A DNA stretch of 64,000 nucleotides from Rosa chinensis (lineage: Eukaryota > Streptophyta > Magnoliopsida > Rosales > Rosaceae): assembly GCF_002994745.2 (NCBI RefSeq), contig NC_037093.1:67351510-67415509 (forward strand), given 5' to 3'. Under the pieces are notes generated by a model. That model was not told where the DNA came from. It made no database searches and worked only from the letters and a program-made list of their open reading frames with translations. Both the position numbers and the translations under genes were made by a program. Positions 1 through 10,953 of this stretch are shown piece after piece. How positions within the stretch are numbered: the stretch's first letter is position 1; each line of letters begins with the position of its first letter.

Positions 1-216
1 GGACCTCGACGATGACGATCTCGTGCTGAAGCTTTTGGGTAAACCCGAGGAGAATTGGCCGCCGGGGCCGGCCATGGTGCTCCCGCCGTAGCTGAATCTG
101 TCGCCGACGTCCGTCATGCTTTTGACGTAAAAGTCCTTGGCCTTGCCCAAGGCTCTGATGGGGACTGTGATGATTCTCAGGAACCGGTTCTGGTTCTGAG
201 CCTTGGTGCTTCTCAT
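1..216 (-). CDS. Small conserved plant protein of unknown function, N-terminal part (runs off the left edge)
   Basis: Reading leftwards from an ATG at 216, 72 codons stay open to the window edge with no stop. The protein starts MRSTKAQNQNRFLRIITVPI, continues with RALGKAKDFYVKSMTD, and then becomes Ser/Gly-rich. The basic block (RFLRIITVPIRALGKAKDFYV) is one I associate with a family of short land-plant proteins of unknown function; that is recognition from memory, not a search. The start is supported by a purine-rich context (AAAGATGAG) and a TATA-like box about 95 bp upstream at 311-319. There is no signal peptide or membrane segment in the visible part. The C-terminus and any introns lie outside the window, so neither length nor function can be judged. 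Confidence 0.65.
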   Translation of the reverse strand, partial: MRSTKAQNQNRFLRIITVPIRALGKAKDFYVKSMTDVGDRFSYGGSTMAGPGGQFSSGLPKSFSTRSSSSRS

Positions 217-310
217 CTTTGTCTTGTTTTCTTCGTGTGGGTAATAGGAATCGTGTGGGTAATAGGAAGGTGGGTGTGTTTTTTGATGAGGGGAGAAGAA
301 GGCTTGAGGC

Positions 311-319
311 AATATATAG
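311..319 (-). promoter_or_regulatory. TATA-like box for the gene at 1-216
   Basis: On the minus strand the sequence reads ACTATATATTG, about 95 bp upstream of the ATG at 216. That allows a leader of roughly 60 nt. The spacing and sequence are what is seen; the function is inferred. Confidence 0.45.
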
Positions 320-320
320 T

Positions 321-639
321 GGCGTTTTTAATTTTCTATCTGTCTCGGTCAAAGAAAAGTTTTTTTTTTTATTTTTTAAATCGGTAGGTCAAATTTATAA
401 TTCAGCAAGCAGTATCAGAAACGACACATCTCAGAAGAGGCTAATAGAAAGAGTCGTCCTTTAGGACATATAAATGACATATTCTAAGAAAAAACATAAT
501 CTCACACTCTCAGGTACACCCACCTTTTAAGGACAATTAAGTACATTTATTCTAACAAAACCTAGAAACTCAAAAGCAAAATAAATAAATATGACAACCG
601 AGCAACTAGATCTTGCAACTCAAGAAACATTTAAACATT
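321..639. other. Spacer, AT-rich
   Basis: This is upstream sequence of the minus-strand gene, with short T and A runs and no coding signal in either direction. I see no repeat with clear ends here. Confidence 0.5.
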
Positions 640-1320
640 ACTAGTTGAGGATGATGCACCAGCATCCCCAACAGTTCCACCATCTGTATGCAGCTCGTCT
701 TTAGCACGCTTAGGCCTATTTTTGCTTCTAATTGTCTTTTGGGCCCAAAACCCAATCCAAGTATTGAGGCCCACATCCACCATGAAAATCCAGCAGGCCC
801 AGCTAGACACTCCCAGCCACTACAACCAGTCTTGCTCAGGAAGAAGATCATCAACCAAAGATCTAGCACTACCGCCATTGTCACCTAACAACCAGCCACC
901 AAATCTACGAACGCCGGCATTTGCAGCCTTCCCATCCGCAACACCCAATCCTCTCTTGACATCAATAGTTAACAAGCCAGGCACGACCTCAAGAACTCGA
1001 GCCCAAAAGATCGGCTCCTCCTCCACAAGAGAAAAGCTATCGCCGCCATAATCAACCCGCCCACCATTGACAGGAAAACCCATACCAACCTGGCCACCCT
1101 CATCCTTGAACAAATGCAGACACAGTCAACAATCCTCAGTGCATTGCACCAATACACCGGCAAAACCTAATCGGTCTAATACCAACTCATTACCAAACGA
1201 CACACAAATCGGCGCCATAATCCGATCAACCGCTGCCAGATCAACAACAAAAACAAGGAGCCAAGAAACAGCCGCAAGGTTGGCAATGGAAACAAGCATT
1301 AGGTTTGGGAATTATCGTAG
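640..1320 (-). repeat. GC-richer retroelement-like remnant
   Basis: An island of higher GC sits in AT-rich spacer, with several overlapping broken reading frames on both strands. The minus-strand frame around 820-1113 reads like a coding relic (a run containing VNGGRVDYGGDSFSLVEEE). Its style resembles ORF1 or linker parts of plant L1-type LINEs, and islands at 1627-2700, 23393-24083 and 32640-33370 look similar. No reverse transcriptase motif, terminal repeat or target duplication was found, so the family assignment is a guess. Confidence 0.3.
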
Positions 1321-1626
1321 ATAAAAAAATTGACAGGTAACCCTAGCAAAGCGTTTACCAGTCAAAGAAAAGTTTACCAATGCACCCCATAAACTGTATC
1401 CAAAAAACAAAACTTACAGTGTATTGGTATATTTGGATAAAAATAAAAATTAGAATTTAAATCAAAATAAAAAAATTTATAACTTACATGAATTATCTCA
1501 TTTGACATTTTTAATTTGAAAATTATGAATTTTTTCAGTGAGAAAAAAAACACAAAAGAATTAATTTTCCAAATTTCTCACTTCAATTAGTCTCTTTTTA
1601 AGTTTTATTTCTTTATTTGTTTCAAA

Positions 1627-2700
1627 CTTTTTTTTTGAAAAAAGGACGACAAACTATACTAAGTGAAATTGAGGAGTACATAGAAAGATGCATAAAACAT
1701 CGAAAGAAAGCAATAAAACATAACGAGATGCACAAACGCATCTACGATAAAGTAAAAATAACGCATAACTAGATGCACAATGACATCTAGAATGAAAGGA
1801 ACCATGTGACTTGATGCCATGAGGCATCACTGCACTGCATATGTCATTAAAGCAGTGTAAATAGAAGAGTAACTGTAACTGTAGCCGATGATATGACCAC
1901 CTAGGAGAGGTGATTCACTCACCAAGAGATCGAAAGCAACCAAGGGTGTCAGAAACTTGGATGTTGGCAGACGAACTCAAATCCGACCCGAAGTCAAAAT
2001 TGAAACTAATGCAGCAAAAAAAGCCCAAGCCCAAGAAGCGCTACTCTGCGCACCCAGGCAACTGAGCACCCAAGAGGCCAAGAGGAATGAGCCCGTTTGG
2101 AAATACTCAAGCCACCCAGGCAACTGGGCACCCACCCATCACCGATCTGAGCAGCAGCACCGCTGTCCCCTCTTGAAACAACTCGTTGCTCCGCCAGAGA
2201 GCAATTTAGGAAGAGCAGTTGAGCGACTGACTTGGAAAAGCACGTCTCCGAGTCGATCCGCAGACGATGCCAGAATCGCAACGCCTCCAACCTTCGCCGG
2301 AGAAGACTCAGTCGCCGTGTCGCCATCTCTCTCCATACGGGGTCACCCTCGCCCTTTACCACCTCGGTGATGCAGCCGCCTAACACAGACTTTAGTCGCC
2401 CACGTTTACGACCCACTTCAAATATGGATCTAATCTGAAACTCCTCCCGGCAAAGCACAATAGGAAAAGATCTCCCACCAACAGCTGATTGGATTGGCAA
2501 AACCAAGGCCGCGGTACAAGACTGCCTCTGCGGCGATCGCTCCGAGAAACTCAGAGGATGATGAGAGACGACCACAGCTGTACTCGATTGATACGACATC
2601 GAAAATGATGCCGAAATAGCCTGCCATTGAGAATGGAGGAAGGTGCAGAGTCGCGAGGCCTAGGGACAGCGCTCTCTCAGCCCTAACAGAGCTCTGCTAG
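1627..2700 (-). repeat. Possible non-autonomous LINE-like element
   Basis: A T run at 1629-1637 would be the poly(A) tail of a minus-strand element. The body becomes GC-rich toward 2640-2700, where the minus strand starts CTAGCAGAGCTCTG. A 22-bp motif (CACCCAGGCAACTG.GCACCCA) occurs twice, near 2050 and 2114. Minus-strand frames at 2006-2599 are open but match nothing I recognise. I could not find a convincing target duplication, so the borders are approximate. Confidence 0.3.
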
Positions 2701-4389
2701 GATTCATTGACTTCATTCCTAACATTATCAGACTAGTTTTAAACTTGCTTAGTTTATAACACATTCAAAATTTAAAATAGATACAAGTCATACAACCAAT
2801 ATCATTCATTCTCAAAAAGAAAGTACAACCAATATCATTAAAAAAAAAAAGAAGGCATACAACCAATGAACCTAACAATAAAAATTGTAATTAATGAAAG
2901 TTGTAAATTCAATCATTTCAAAAATTCTCAATAATTTATGATTATCTTATCCAACTGCAACCTTCCCGTTTGCATTGTGATACATGTTGAAACAAGTTTA
3001 AGGTCATGCAAGAGAAAATAATACTCTTATAGTCTTATAATTTATTTTAGGGTGTAGGATAAACTAATAACTAGCCTGTTCGTTCAATCAAGTCACCGAA
3101 TTGTTACTATATATTTTTTGCATAACAAATCTTAATTGTTATTAAAAATAAAACGTATGAAGAAAAAAAGATAACTAACACGTATACATGATAAAAAAAA
3201 ATTTCAATGCGACAAAATATAATCACATGCAATCGTCTACTAATTTTGTACAATGTTTAACGTCATTCACTATTTTTTTTTTTAATATAATAAGTATAAA
3301 TTAATCAAATTAGTACGTAGCATAGAAATGAAACGGACTGATATCTCTCATGAAAATCATGAATTTTGGGACATTTGGGTATAAACTAATGCGACTATAA
3401 CTTGTGGATAAATTTTTTATATATAATTCAAATGTTTATGACACATGGTTTTGAATAGGGTGACCAAGAGACAACGTGGTTGAGTAAAGTATGAACAACT
3501 AGGGAGTGGGTTTGGACTTTTCAAAACCCACAGGATTAGACAAAGGCCAACAGAGATAAGAACAACACAGAGGTGACCTGGTGTGCTAGAATTAAGCTTA
3601 ATTAAATCTATTAATTAAGTAGGCCAAGATTGAAAACAAAGTTTAAGCTGGACTAATAATAAGGGTGCACAAGGATTCAATTTCAACATCTGACTTGAAA
3701 TTATTTTTGTTCAGGAGGTCGATATCATCCATTTGATGAGTCATCTGGTGGCTTGAATGGTCAGGATTTCAAACCAACTACTACTACCGCCTTATATCTT
3801 GTCAAAGGGCCTAGCTTTCCATGAGAAGCATATGTCTAATCAGATAAAAAGAAGGATCAATTTTGAATGAAAACAACTGATCAGTCAATTTCTGCAACTG
3901 TATTAACCACGATCGAGTTAGTGTTCTTAGCAGTGGCTTTGACTGATTTCAGTAATAGTACGTTAGAAATTCTTGTATTATGTTAATAAAATATGTTTAT
4001 TCATCCAAATATTTCATCGAGTCAAATTTTGATCAATCACAAATGATAAAATTCGAGATCGTAATGATAAATTTTTCATCGAAGATCTGTTGCTTAAACA
4101 TGAAAAGAGTACGTTTAAAGTTCACTAAGATTGACACGAATAGATGAAAAAGAAAAATTTCAAGAAAGGGCAAAAAAGGATAGAATCTGACAAAGCTTTG
4201 GATTTTGGAGATGTGTACAAGATATGCATGAAACTCTGGATATAGATGAGGGTCATATTCAAAGAATCAAAGAGGTCGGCCATGGTATTGTTTTAATTTG
4301 GCGTGCGCCAATTGTAAGCATGCTTCAGAAATAACTGCGCACCAATCACATTCAACATCCATCGAAAAGAACATGATTGTAAGGTGTGA
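2701..4389. other. AT-rich spacer without genes
   Basis: No coding region or RNA gene is supported here. The only structured item is the short tail insertion at 2807-2823, listed separately. Confidence 0.5.
2791..2839 (+). mobile_element. Tail-only insertion with 16-bp target duplication
   Basis: TACAACCAATATCATT occurs at 2791-2806 and again at 2824-2839. The 17 bp between them (CATTCTCAAAAAGAAAG) are A-rich at the 3' side. This looks like a target-primed insertion of almost nothing but the end of a LINE transcript. Confidence 0.55.
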
Positions 4390-5216
4390 GAGCATCTCCA
4401 ATAAGAGTTAGTGTGAAACTCTACCGTAGACGCCCAACAGATATAAATGACAGTTCTCAATCTCTCCAACTCATTCTTCAAATTTACGTACCGTGAATGA
4501 CAGTTTTTGGTTTTATCTGTCAAATTTGACAGCTTTAGTCATATGTCATTTTCTTCTTTTATTGTTTCTCTCGAAAACTCTCTTCTCATCATTTTCATCC
4601 AACCTAAACTAGAGCCATTCACGGGAGACCTTCAGTTTGTCTTGTCTCTCTATTTCTTCCTACAATATCCAAACTTTCCTATCCGAACCTTCATGAATTA
4701 TTCATGTCAAACTTAAAATTAAATTTTCATTCAGCTTTGGAGAAAAAACGAGGACGAGAGTTAGAGAGCCGGAGTCAGAAAGAAAAATTGACGAATTGTA
4801 TTGAAGCAAATCCGATCAAATCAAGTCCAAACCAATCAGATCATAATAGTGTTGCGATGGTCGATCACAGTGTTGAGATCGCAATGTGTTTGCAATGTTG
4901 GAATAGGTTACTTGTGGTTGCTTGAATCTGTTCAGTTTTGTTGATACGGTTGCTTGGACAGATTCTAATATGTTGATATGGTCACAGGGGCGGAACCAAA
5001 GAAAGTAGCAAAAGATGAAGAGAAACATAAGAAGGAGAAGAAAATAGAGAGAAGGAAACAAACACGGTTTTGTTTTAAATAAAATATTTTGTAATAATAA
5101 TAAAAAATAAATATATTTCGACCTATGGGTTAGAGTGGGAGTATAACAAAATATACATGTCATCTGTCAAATTCAAATTTACACCAAAATTTTTAACATT
5201 TATATCGGAGATGCTC
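4390..5216. mobile_element. Tourist/PIF-Harbinger-like MITE, older and longer copy
   Basis: The left end reads GAGCATCTCCAA and the right end reads the inverse (GGAGATGCTC). The flanks are TGA and TAA, an imperfect 3-bp duplication. The same terminal motif with perfect ends occurs at 10040-10351. A hAT-type end (CAGGGGCGGAACC) at 4987 has no partner and suggests a nested, broken insertion. Internal ORFs are short and unlike known proteins. Confidence 0.55.
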
Positions 5217-5266
5217 TAACAAGAATAAGTTTGAGCTTCATAACAACTGGGCTTGGGGCTTGGGAA

Positions 5267-5397
5267 CCCACCAAGTCATTTAATTTTCTTTTCACTCACT
5301 TAACCCAGAAATTCAATATTCTATTAAGGAGCCCACCAAGTCATTTAACTTTTCTTTTCACTCACTTAACCCAGAAGTTCAATATTCTATTGAGGAG
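5267..5397. repeat. Two-copy tandem duplication of about 65 bp
   Basis: Copy 1 spans 5267-5331 and copy 2 spans 5332-5397. Each starts CCCACCAAGTCATTTAA and contains TTTCACTCACTTAACCCAGA, with only a few base differences. The duplication lies in the upstream region of the LCAT-like gene. Confidence 0.8.
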
Positions 5398-5626
5398 GTG
5401 GCCCAATTGGCATAACGAAGAGTCGATAACATGCAGTTCCATTTTAATACGAGGATTTGATTCACTTTATTATTGCTTTATATTATTTACACTTACGGAT
5501 TATGTGCGGACCAATTCACGTAAGGAGTTCGTGTGTAATACACTAATACTAATACTAATACTACCAGCTAATTTTTCAAGAATTAAAAATAAAAATGCCA
5601 ACTGCCAAAAGAGTTGAGAAAATAGA

Positions 5627-5695
5627 AAGGCCCAAAGACTAATTTATATGTGAAGACTAGACCTGAAGGCCCAATATCTGCAGTGTTGGGCCATG
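5627..5695 (+). promoter_or_regulatory. Site II-type (TGGGCC/GGCCCA) promoter motifs
   Basis: Three motifs (AGGCCCAAAG, AGGCCCAATA, TTGGGCCATG) lie within 70 bp, 130-200 bp upstream of the start of the LCAT-like gene. Such motifs are bound by TCP factors and are common in promoters of housekeeping plant genes. Function here is inferred from position. Confidence 0.4.
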
Positions 5696-5823
5696 TAAAC
5701 TGTCACAGTTTGTGGTAAAATTATTATTATCCATTAGTAGAATACGTATCTCGTTCTGCACCACTACTTTTTAGCCCGCAGGTCTCTGCCAACTGTATAA
5801 TCCGATTGAAGAAGAAGAAGAAG

Positions 5824-5901
5824 ATGGGAAGTAACGCGGCCAAAATAGTTCACAAAGACAAGCCCAGAACACTGTCAAAGACGAAGAGCAGAAGCAAATG
5901 A
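5824..5901 (+). CDS. Upstream ORF (25 codons) overlapping the LCAT-like start
   Basis: An ATG at 5824 opens a 25-codon frame beginning MGSNAAKIVH and rich in Lys, Arg and Ser. Its stop TGA (5899-5901) overlaps the main ATG (5898-5900) as ATGA. If the transcript starts upstream of 5824, ribosomes would translate this ORF first and could re-initiate at the overlapping start. Whether it is within the mRNA cannot be seen from DNA. Confidence 0.4.
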   Translation: MGSNAAKIVHKDKPRTLSKTKSRSK

Positions 5902-7363
5902 AGAAGCAGCTAGGATTACTGGTTTCGATGGCTGTGATGATGTACACGTGCCAAGCAGTTAGCAACCTCCACCCTGTGATCCTAATACCTGGAAATGGCG
6001 GGAATCAGTTGGAAGCGAGACTAACCCCCGATTACAAGCCCAGTAGTTTGGTATGCAACCGTTGGTACCCGATTAAGAGGAACAAGGAGGGTTGGTTCAG
6101 GCTGTGGTTCGACCCTACTGTTCTGTTGGCTCCGTTCACTACTTGCTTTGCTCAGAGGATGACGCTCTATTACGACCAGGATAAAGATGATTACCACAAT
6201 GCCCCTGGGGTTGAAACCAGAGTCCCCCACTTCGGGTCCATTCAGTCCCTTCTGTTCCTTGACCCCAATCTCAAGTAAGTTTTCATACTGTAATCGTGAC
6301 TCGATTGATTTTTTTTTTGTAAGATATGATTGTAAATTGAGTTAGATTAATTGCTGGTTTAGAATTTTATTTGAATGTATGATTAAAATTGAGAGTAATC
6401 TGATAGTAGGCCTTACTATTCATGACTAATGGTGCCTACATATATAGGAAGATCACAACATACATGGCACCCCTAGTGGAATCATTGGAGAATATTGGCT
6501 ATGTCGATGGCAAAACCATGTTCGGAGCTCCATACGATTTTCGATATGGTTTAGCACCTAAAGACCACCCATCCCGTGTTGGTTCTAAGTTCCTGAAAGA
6601 CCTAAAAGACTTGGTCGAAAAGGCCGGCAATTCTAATGGAGGAAAGCCGGTGATACTTGTCTCGCACAGCTTAGGAGGCCTCTTTGCTCTCCAACTTCTG
6701 AATCGAAACAAACCCTCATGGCGCCAAAAGTTCATCAAACACGTTGTTGCACTCTCAGCACCGTGGGGTGGGACTGTGGACGAAATGCTCACCTTTGCTT
6801 CAGGGAACACACTAGGAGTGCCACTTGTGAATCCATTGCTCGTAAGAGAAGAGCAGAGGAGCTCCGAAAGCAACTTATGGCTAATGCCTAATCCTAGATT
6901 ATTCAGGAGAAAAAAACCAATAGTGATCACCCCAGATGCTACATATTCAGCTCATAACATTCCCCAATTCCTCAATGACATTGGATTTCCCGAAGGAATT
7001 CATCCCTTCAAAACGCGCATTTTGGTCTTGATGGATCAGCTTGAAGCTCCTGGGGTGCCTCTTACTTGTGTTATTGGGACCGGTGTGAGGACAGCAGAGA
7101 CTTTGTTCTATGACAAAAGAGGCTTTGATGAGCAACCGGAGATTGTTTACGGGGATGGAGATGGAACTGTGAACATGTTGAGCTTGTTAGGACATGAATC
7201 ACTGTGGTCCAATGCGGAAAATCAAACTCTGAAAACGATTAGAGTTCCTGGGGTGACTCATACTGAGATACTCAAAGATGATGGTGCACTTGGTGAAGTG
7301 GTTAGAGAAATCTCTGGAATTAATTCTCAGTTCATGTTTGTTGAGAATGTAAATGTGCAATGA
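5898..7363 (+). CDS. LCAT1: Lecithin:cholesterol acyltransferase-like 1 (alpha/beta-hydrolase)
   Basis: Exons 5898-6274 and 6448-7363 give 430 aa. The intron is GT-AG (GTAAGT...TATAG) and joins NLK-KITTY in frame. An N-terminal hydrophobic segment of about 22 residues looks like a signal peptide, followed by HPVILIPGNGGNQLEA, the oxyanion-side motif of the LCAT/PDAT family. The nucleophile is Ser200 in VSHSLGGLF, where the first Gly of the usual GxSxG is Ser. The likely catalytic Asp is in GDGDGT (362-364) and the His is His397 in THTEIL. Family members act as acyltransferases or phospholipases on phospholipids; which activity this one has is not readable. Length and motifs fit plant LCAT-like 1 (Arabidopsis At1g27480 type). 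A poly(A)-signal-like AATAAA lies at 7443. Confidence 0.93.
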
Positions 7364-10036
7364 ACTAACTTGCTAATCAGTGCTGCAAAAGCACAAAAGG
7401 CCGGTAACGATTTATTTCATACAAACTGTAATGCTTACTTTCAATAAATTCATCATTGGATGAAATGTAGGGCATGAACATATTTCATATTCGTTGACCA
7501 CCAGGGAAATGTATAAATCCATTGCATTCTCACCGGTCGTACCTTGTACTAAAAACAAACAAAAAAAATTATTTTTGTAAAAATTATTGAATCAGATATA
7601 TGATGATCCAAAATGAAAATATATTTTGTATAAGAGGATATAAGGATCGAGATTAATTCTAAATTAAATCAGTTCAAACTTCAATTAAATTGAGCGAATA
7701 TTCCGTGATATGTCTCTTTCACTTAGTCAGAACACTTAGTAATTTTCCGCATAATACATGAATAAAACAGGTACACTGACGTAATGTTCACTTACTACAT
7801 AACCGTATTATTATTAATACGGTCATTACTTCAGGGACATCCGATAAAAAAGTCATTAGTTTAGTGAAACACTACATGAGGCCCAATTCGACAAACTAAC
7901 TCGATAGGCCCTAAGATACTGACCCATGATTTAATAAGGTAACCGCTTGATTTAGATTTGAGATGGTGATTTGTGAGGGGCAAAAGAGTAAAGTGGTGCT
8001 AGTTTAAAGACGGGGAAGACTGGGCAGCCCGTGGGGAAGGACCCACCTAGAGCGTCGCTTTCACAAAGAGAGGTCCCCACAAAGTCCAGCTCGGAAGTTT
8101 GACCATTCCGATTTTTGGGTCTAAGATTCGTAACATTTTTAATTTTTAAACTCCTGGATCGGGGCAATATTGGCCTTTCCGGTTACCGGTTTGACCACTT
8201 TTGTTTCTTTCTTTTTAATTCTCGGTCTCGGTCTCCGATGACGCAATTAGAACCGTGCGTCTCAAACACTTTATCTCTCTTTGCATCTAATTAATTAAAT
8301 TAATTAAGAGAGGGTATTAAGTGTATCGACTTGCACTTACATTAATAAAACTAAAAATAGATGTATAATTTTTTTTTTAAAAGGTTAAATAAAATTAAGT
8401 ATATTTTTTTATTATTAAAAAAAAATTTAAATATCAACGACTAAGATCTGTTAGATAGAGAGGAAATCAGCTGTCCCCGAATTACCTGTCCCATTCTGTC
8501 CCATCCATTAATGACTCGACACGTGTCATCTCAGTTATCCAGCATTATCTCTGTTAGAAAAAAAAAAAAAATTCAATAAACCCGAAGTCCTTTCCTTTTG
8601 CAAAAGATTCATGATTTTCTCTCCCCTGCAAAACCGTTTCTCAAAACCCTGCAATTGACCTATATCCAACCCCATTTGCCCACGCACCTTCTTCTCCTTT
8701 CTTCTTTCTTGTTCGCTGACTTTCTCCATTGTCTTGCTTACAGCGAAGAAACCCATTCACCCTATGAACTAGTCAAGCCCCAAATTCCAAATCCCACCAT
8801 TGTTTTAGATCCAAATAAAACCAGGTGAAGATGTTCTAATTTACTTTGTTCTTTTTTTTTTTATGAGGAAAAGGAGATTACAAACAGAAACCTCTAGAGC
8901 AACCCGAACTATATCTCTAATTTACTTTGTTCATTCTTTAAAAAGATTAACCATACCCACTTCTCAATCTAATCACAACCCAATCCTTTTTTTTATATAT
9001 ATCCCTTAGTTTCACCCCCAATCATGGCCGCGTGAGGCAGCCATATATGGAAGCATTTATTTTAAGCACCTTTCTTTGCAGCAAGTCATCGATTTAATTG
9101 TAAAACAAAATGGTCCTGATTTCTAAACTTGTGGATATGCGTATATTGAAGGGAAGACAAGAACAAAATAAAGATGCAGTCTCTATGTTCTGCTCTGTAA
9201 AAGTAGAGAGGAGGAGAAAGAAGGTTTGTCGATCTAGTCTGTAAAAATAGAGAGTAAGAGGAAGAAGAAGGATAGTCACGCACTCGGGCAAACTGCTAAA
9301 CTTTAAAAGATTTAACGAGTATTCTGCTCTTTTATTAATCAAGGCTTGAGAGCAGCCACACCAGTCCCTTTCAAAAAAAAAAGACTTAAAGGAGTTAGTC
9401 TTCTATTAAGTAAAAGTACACGTGTTAAAATATTACACAAGTGACAGAATAGGGACAGGCAATTCGTGGACAACTGATTTCATTCCCTATTAGAGATGTT
9501 AATTCATACAGTGCATAATGCATAGAAGAATTTTTTATTAACTAATTAATTAAAATTACTTAAAAGAGAATCTCAAAGTGAGAACTTGGGAAGTAGGGAT
9601 TTGACTAATAATTAACCCAAGAAAGAGTCTGGTCTCCCTCACACACTGGTGGGTGGTGTGACATAGCATAACATAACATAACATAATGGAACAGTGCTAT
9701 TGCTGTAGTGGATTAGTGGGTTTCTCTCCAACTGCATCCACCTCTATGACAGCTTGGGTTTTCCAAGTTACCCACTCACCCGTGACCCGTACGTACCTAT
9801 ACAATGATGCATATCAATGATCACCCATGTAGTATTCTTTGGTCTCGGTTTTGGTCGACCTCTAATCGTAAGGTCGGCAATCGATACATTCGATACATTG
9901 ATAAAGTCAGAGAAGAAAATTTAATTTCAGTTGTGTTATGAGTAAATAAGATGAAGAGGTTCGCAACCTGATTTATTACTTGTTTTTATTGCAATTTTAA
10001 TTTTAACATTAGTAATTCATTAGGTAACTTGATCTC
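7364..10036. other. Spacer after the LCAT-like gene
   Basis: The sequence is AT-rich with no gene I can support. A perfect 9-bp-stem palindrome (ACCGTATTA, loop TTAT) lies at 7802-7823. A G-box (ACACGTGTCA) lies near 8521, followed by a pyrimidine-rich stretch and a 60-odd-codon open frame at 8616-8828 that resembles an untranslated leader or an abandoned gene start more than a protein. ACATA is repeated several times at 9661-9686. Confidence 0.45.
8835..8932 (-). mobile_element. 5'-truncated LINE end with 17-bp target duplication
   Basis: TCTAATTTACTTTGTTC occurs at 8835-8851 and at 8916-8932. The 64-bp insert starts with a T run, meaning a poly(A) tail on the minus strand, followed by about 52 bp of LINE-like 3' end. 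The perfect duplication makes the insertion boundaries firm. Confidence 0.75.
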
Positions 10037-10354
10037 TTAGAGCATCTCCAACAGTAAAATTAATTTTTTAGTTAAATTTAGCTAAACTTGTGAAATATAA
10101 CTATTGATTTAACAATGTTACTCCATCAATGATAGCCTTCATCGAATCGTAAACTGACATGTGGACAAAAGAGGAGAGAAAAATATAACTTTTGCTTTAG
10201 CTATGTAGGATTCTCTAGCTAAATATAGCTAGCCAATTTAGCTAAAGTTAAATATAGCTAAGATATAGCTAGTCTGTTGGAGTTGAATTTTGCTTCATAA
10301 ATAGTTAAATGTAGCTAAAAATTAAATTTAGCTACTCTGTTGGAGATGCTCTTA
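10037..10354. mobile_element. Tourist-like MITE (PIF/Harbinger) with perfect ends
   Basis: GAGCATCTCCAACAG at 10040 is matched by its exact inverse CTGTTGGAGATGCTC ending at 10351. TTA flanks both sides (10037-10039 and 10352-10354), the 3-bp duplication expected for PIF/Harbinger elements. The 312-bp body is rich in repeated TTTAGCTA/TAGCTAAA motifs and has no coding capacity. Confidence 0.85.
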
Positions 10355-10694
10355 GGTGTGTAAGTCTTCGGTTGATCTCTTAATAGTGCCTCTATTCGTA
10401 TATAAAATTATTCGAGTAAAACATTTATCTCGCATCATTTTATAAAATTTTAAATATATAGAGCTATCAAGAGTTTAAGGGTTATGGACTTAGTCTTCAT
10501 CGATTGATCACTATATTCCTAGAATCGTCGATAGGTACAACTCAACTAACAAGTATGTAGGTTGAGAGTTAGTAGTGAAAGGACAGAGACTTATTAGGTG
10601 TTGGGTCGCTAAGCACCGGTGCATAGAACAATTTTCGTCAATGAAGATGAAACTTGTGGAAGATCGATTTTAAAAATTTTAATTGATTAATAAT
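10355..10694. other. Spacer
   Basis: AT-rich, with no coding or structural signal seen. Confidence 0.5.
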
Positions 10695-10953
10695 CTAATC
10701 TATACTATTTTTTGTTTTTTTTTTTTGAAAGAGGGCAAGAATGGCTGTCCTTAAGCCTTTACCATTAATGAAACCGCAGAATACATGGGGGGGGACATGA
10801 TACCTGAACCCCAAATTACAATAAGCATAAGGAGAACATCTCGAAATAATAACGAGAGTCTCAATAAAAAATATGTATTCTAACATGCACCAATTAGCGA
10901 AGAGTGCAATTTTGGCTACTCTATTCGCTTTACAAATATGGCTAATCTATACT
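10695..10953 (-). mobile_element. L1-type LINE 3' end, 235 bp, with 12-bp target duplication
   Basis: CTAATCTATACT flanks the insert at 10695-10706 and 10942-10953. The insert starts with a T run at about 10717-10726. On the minus strand its end reads TTAAGGACAGCCATTCTTGC then CCTCTTTC and poly(A), a style typical of plant LINE 3' untranslated ends. It is strongly 5'-truncated and keeps no intact reverse transcriptase. The tail motif CCTCTTTC-A(n) is close to that of the tail-only insertion at 46539. Confidence 0.75.

Noticed and set aside
2006..2599. 197-codon open frame on the minus strand
   Set aside because: Composition reflects a GC-rich island. It lacks recognisable motifs, and overlapping frames are equally open.
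8616..8828. Plus-strand ORF as a small gene
   Set aside because: Pyrimidine-rich, no conserved motif, no following exon found. It remains possible as a leader of an undetected transcript.
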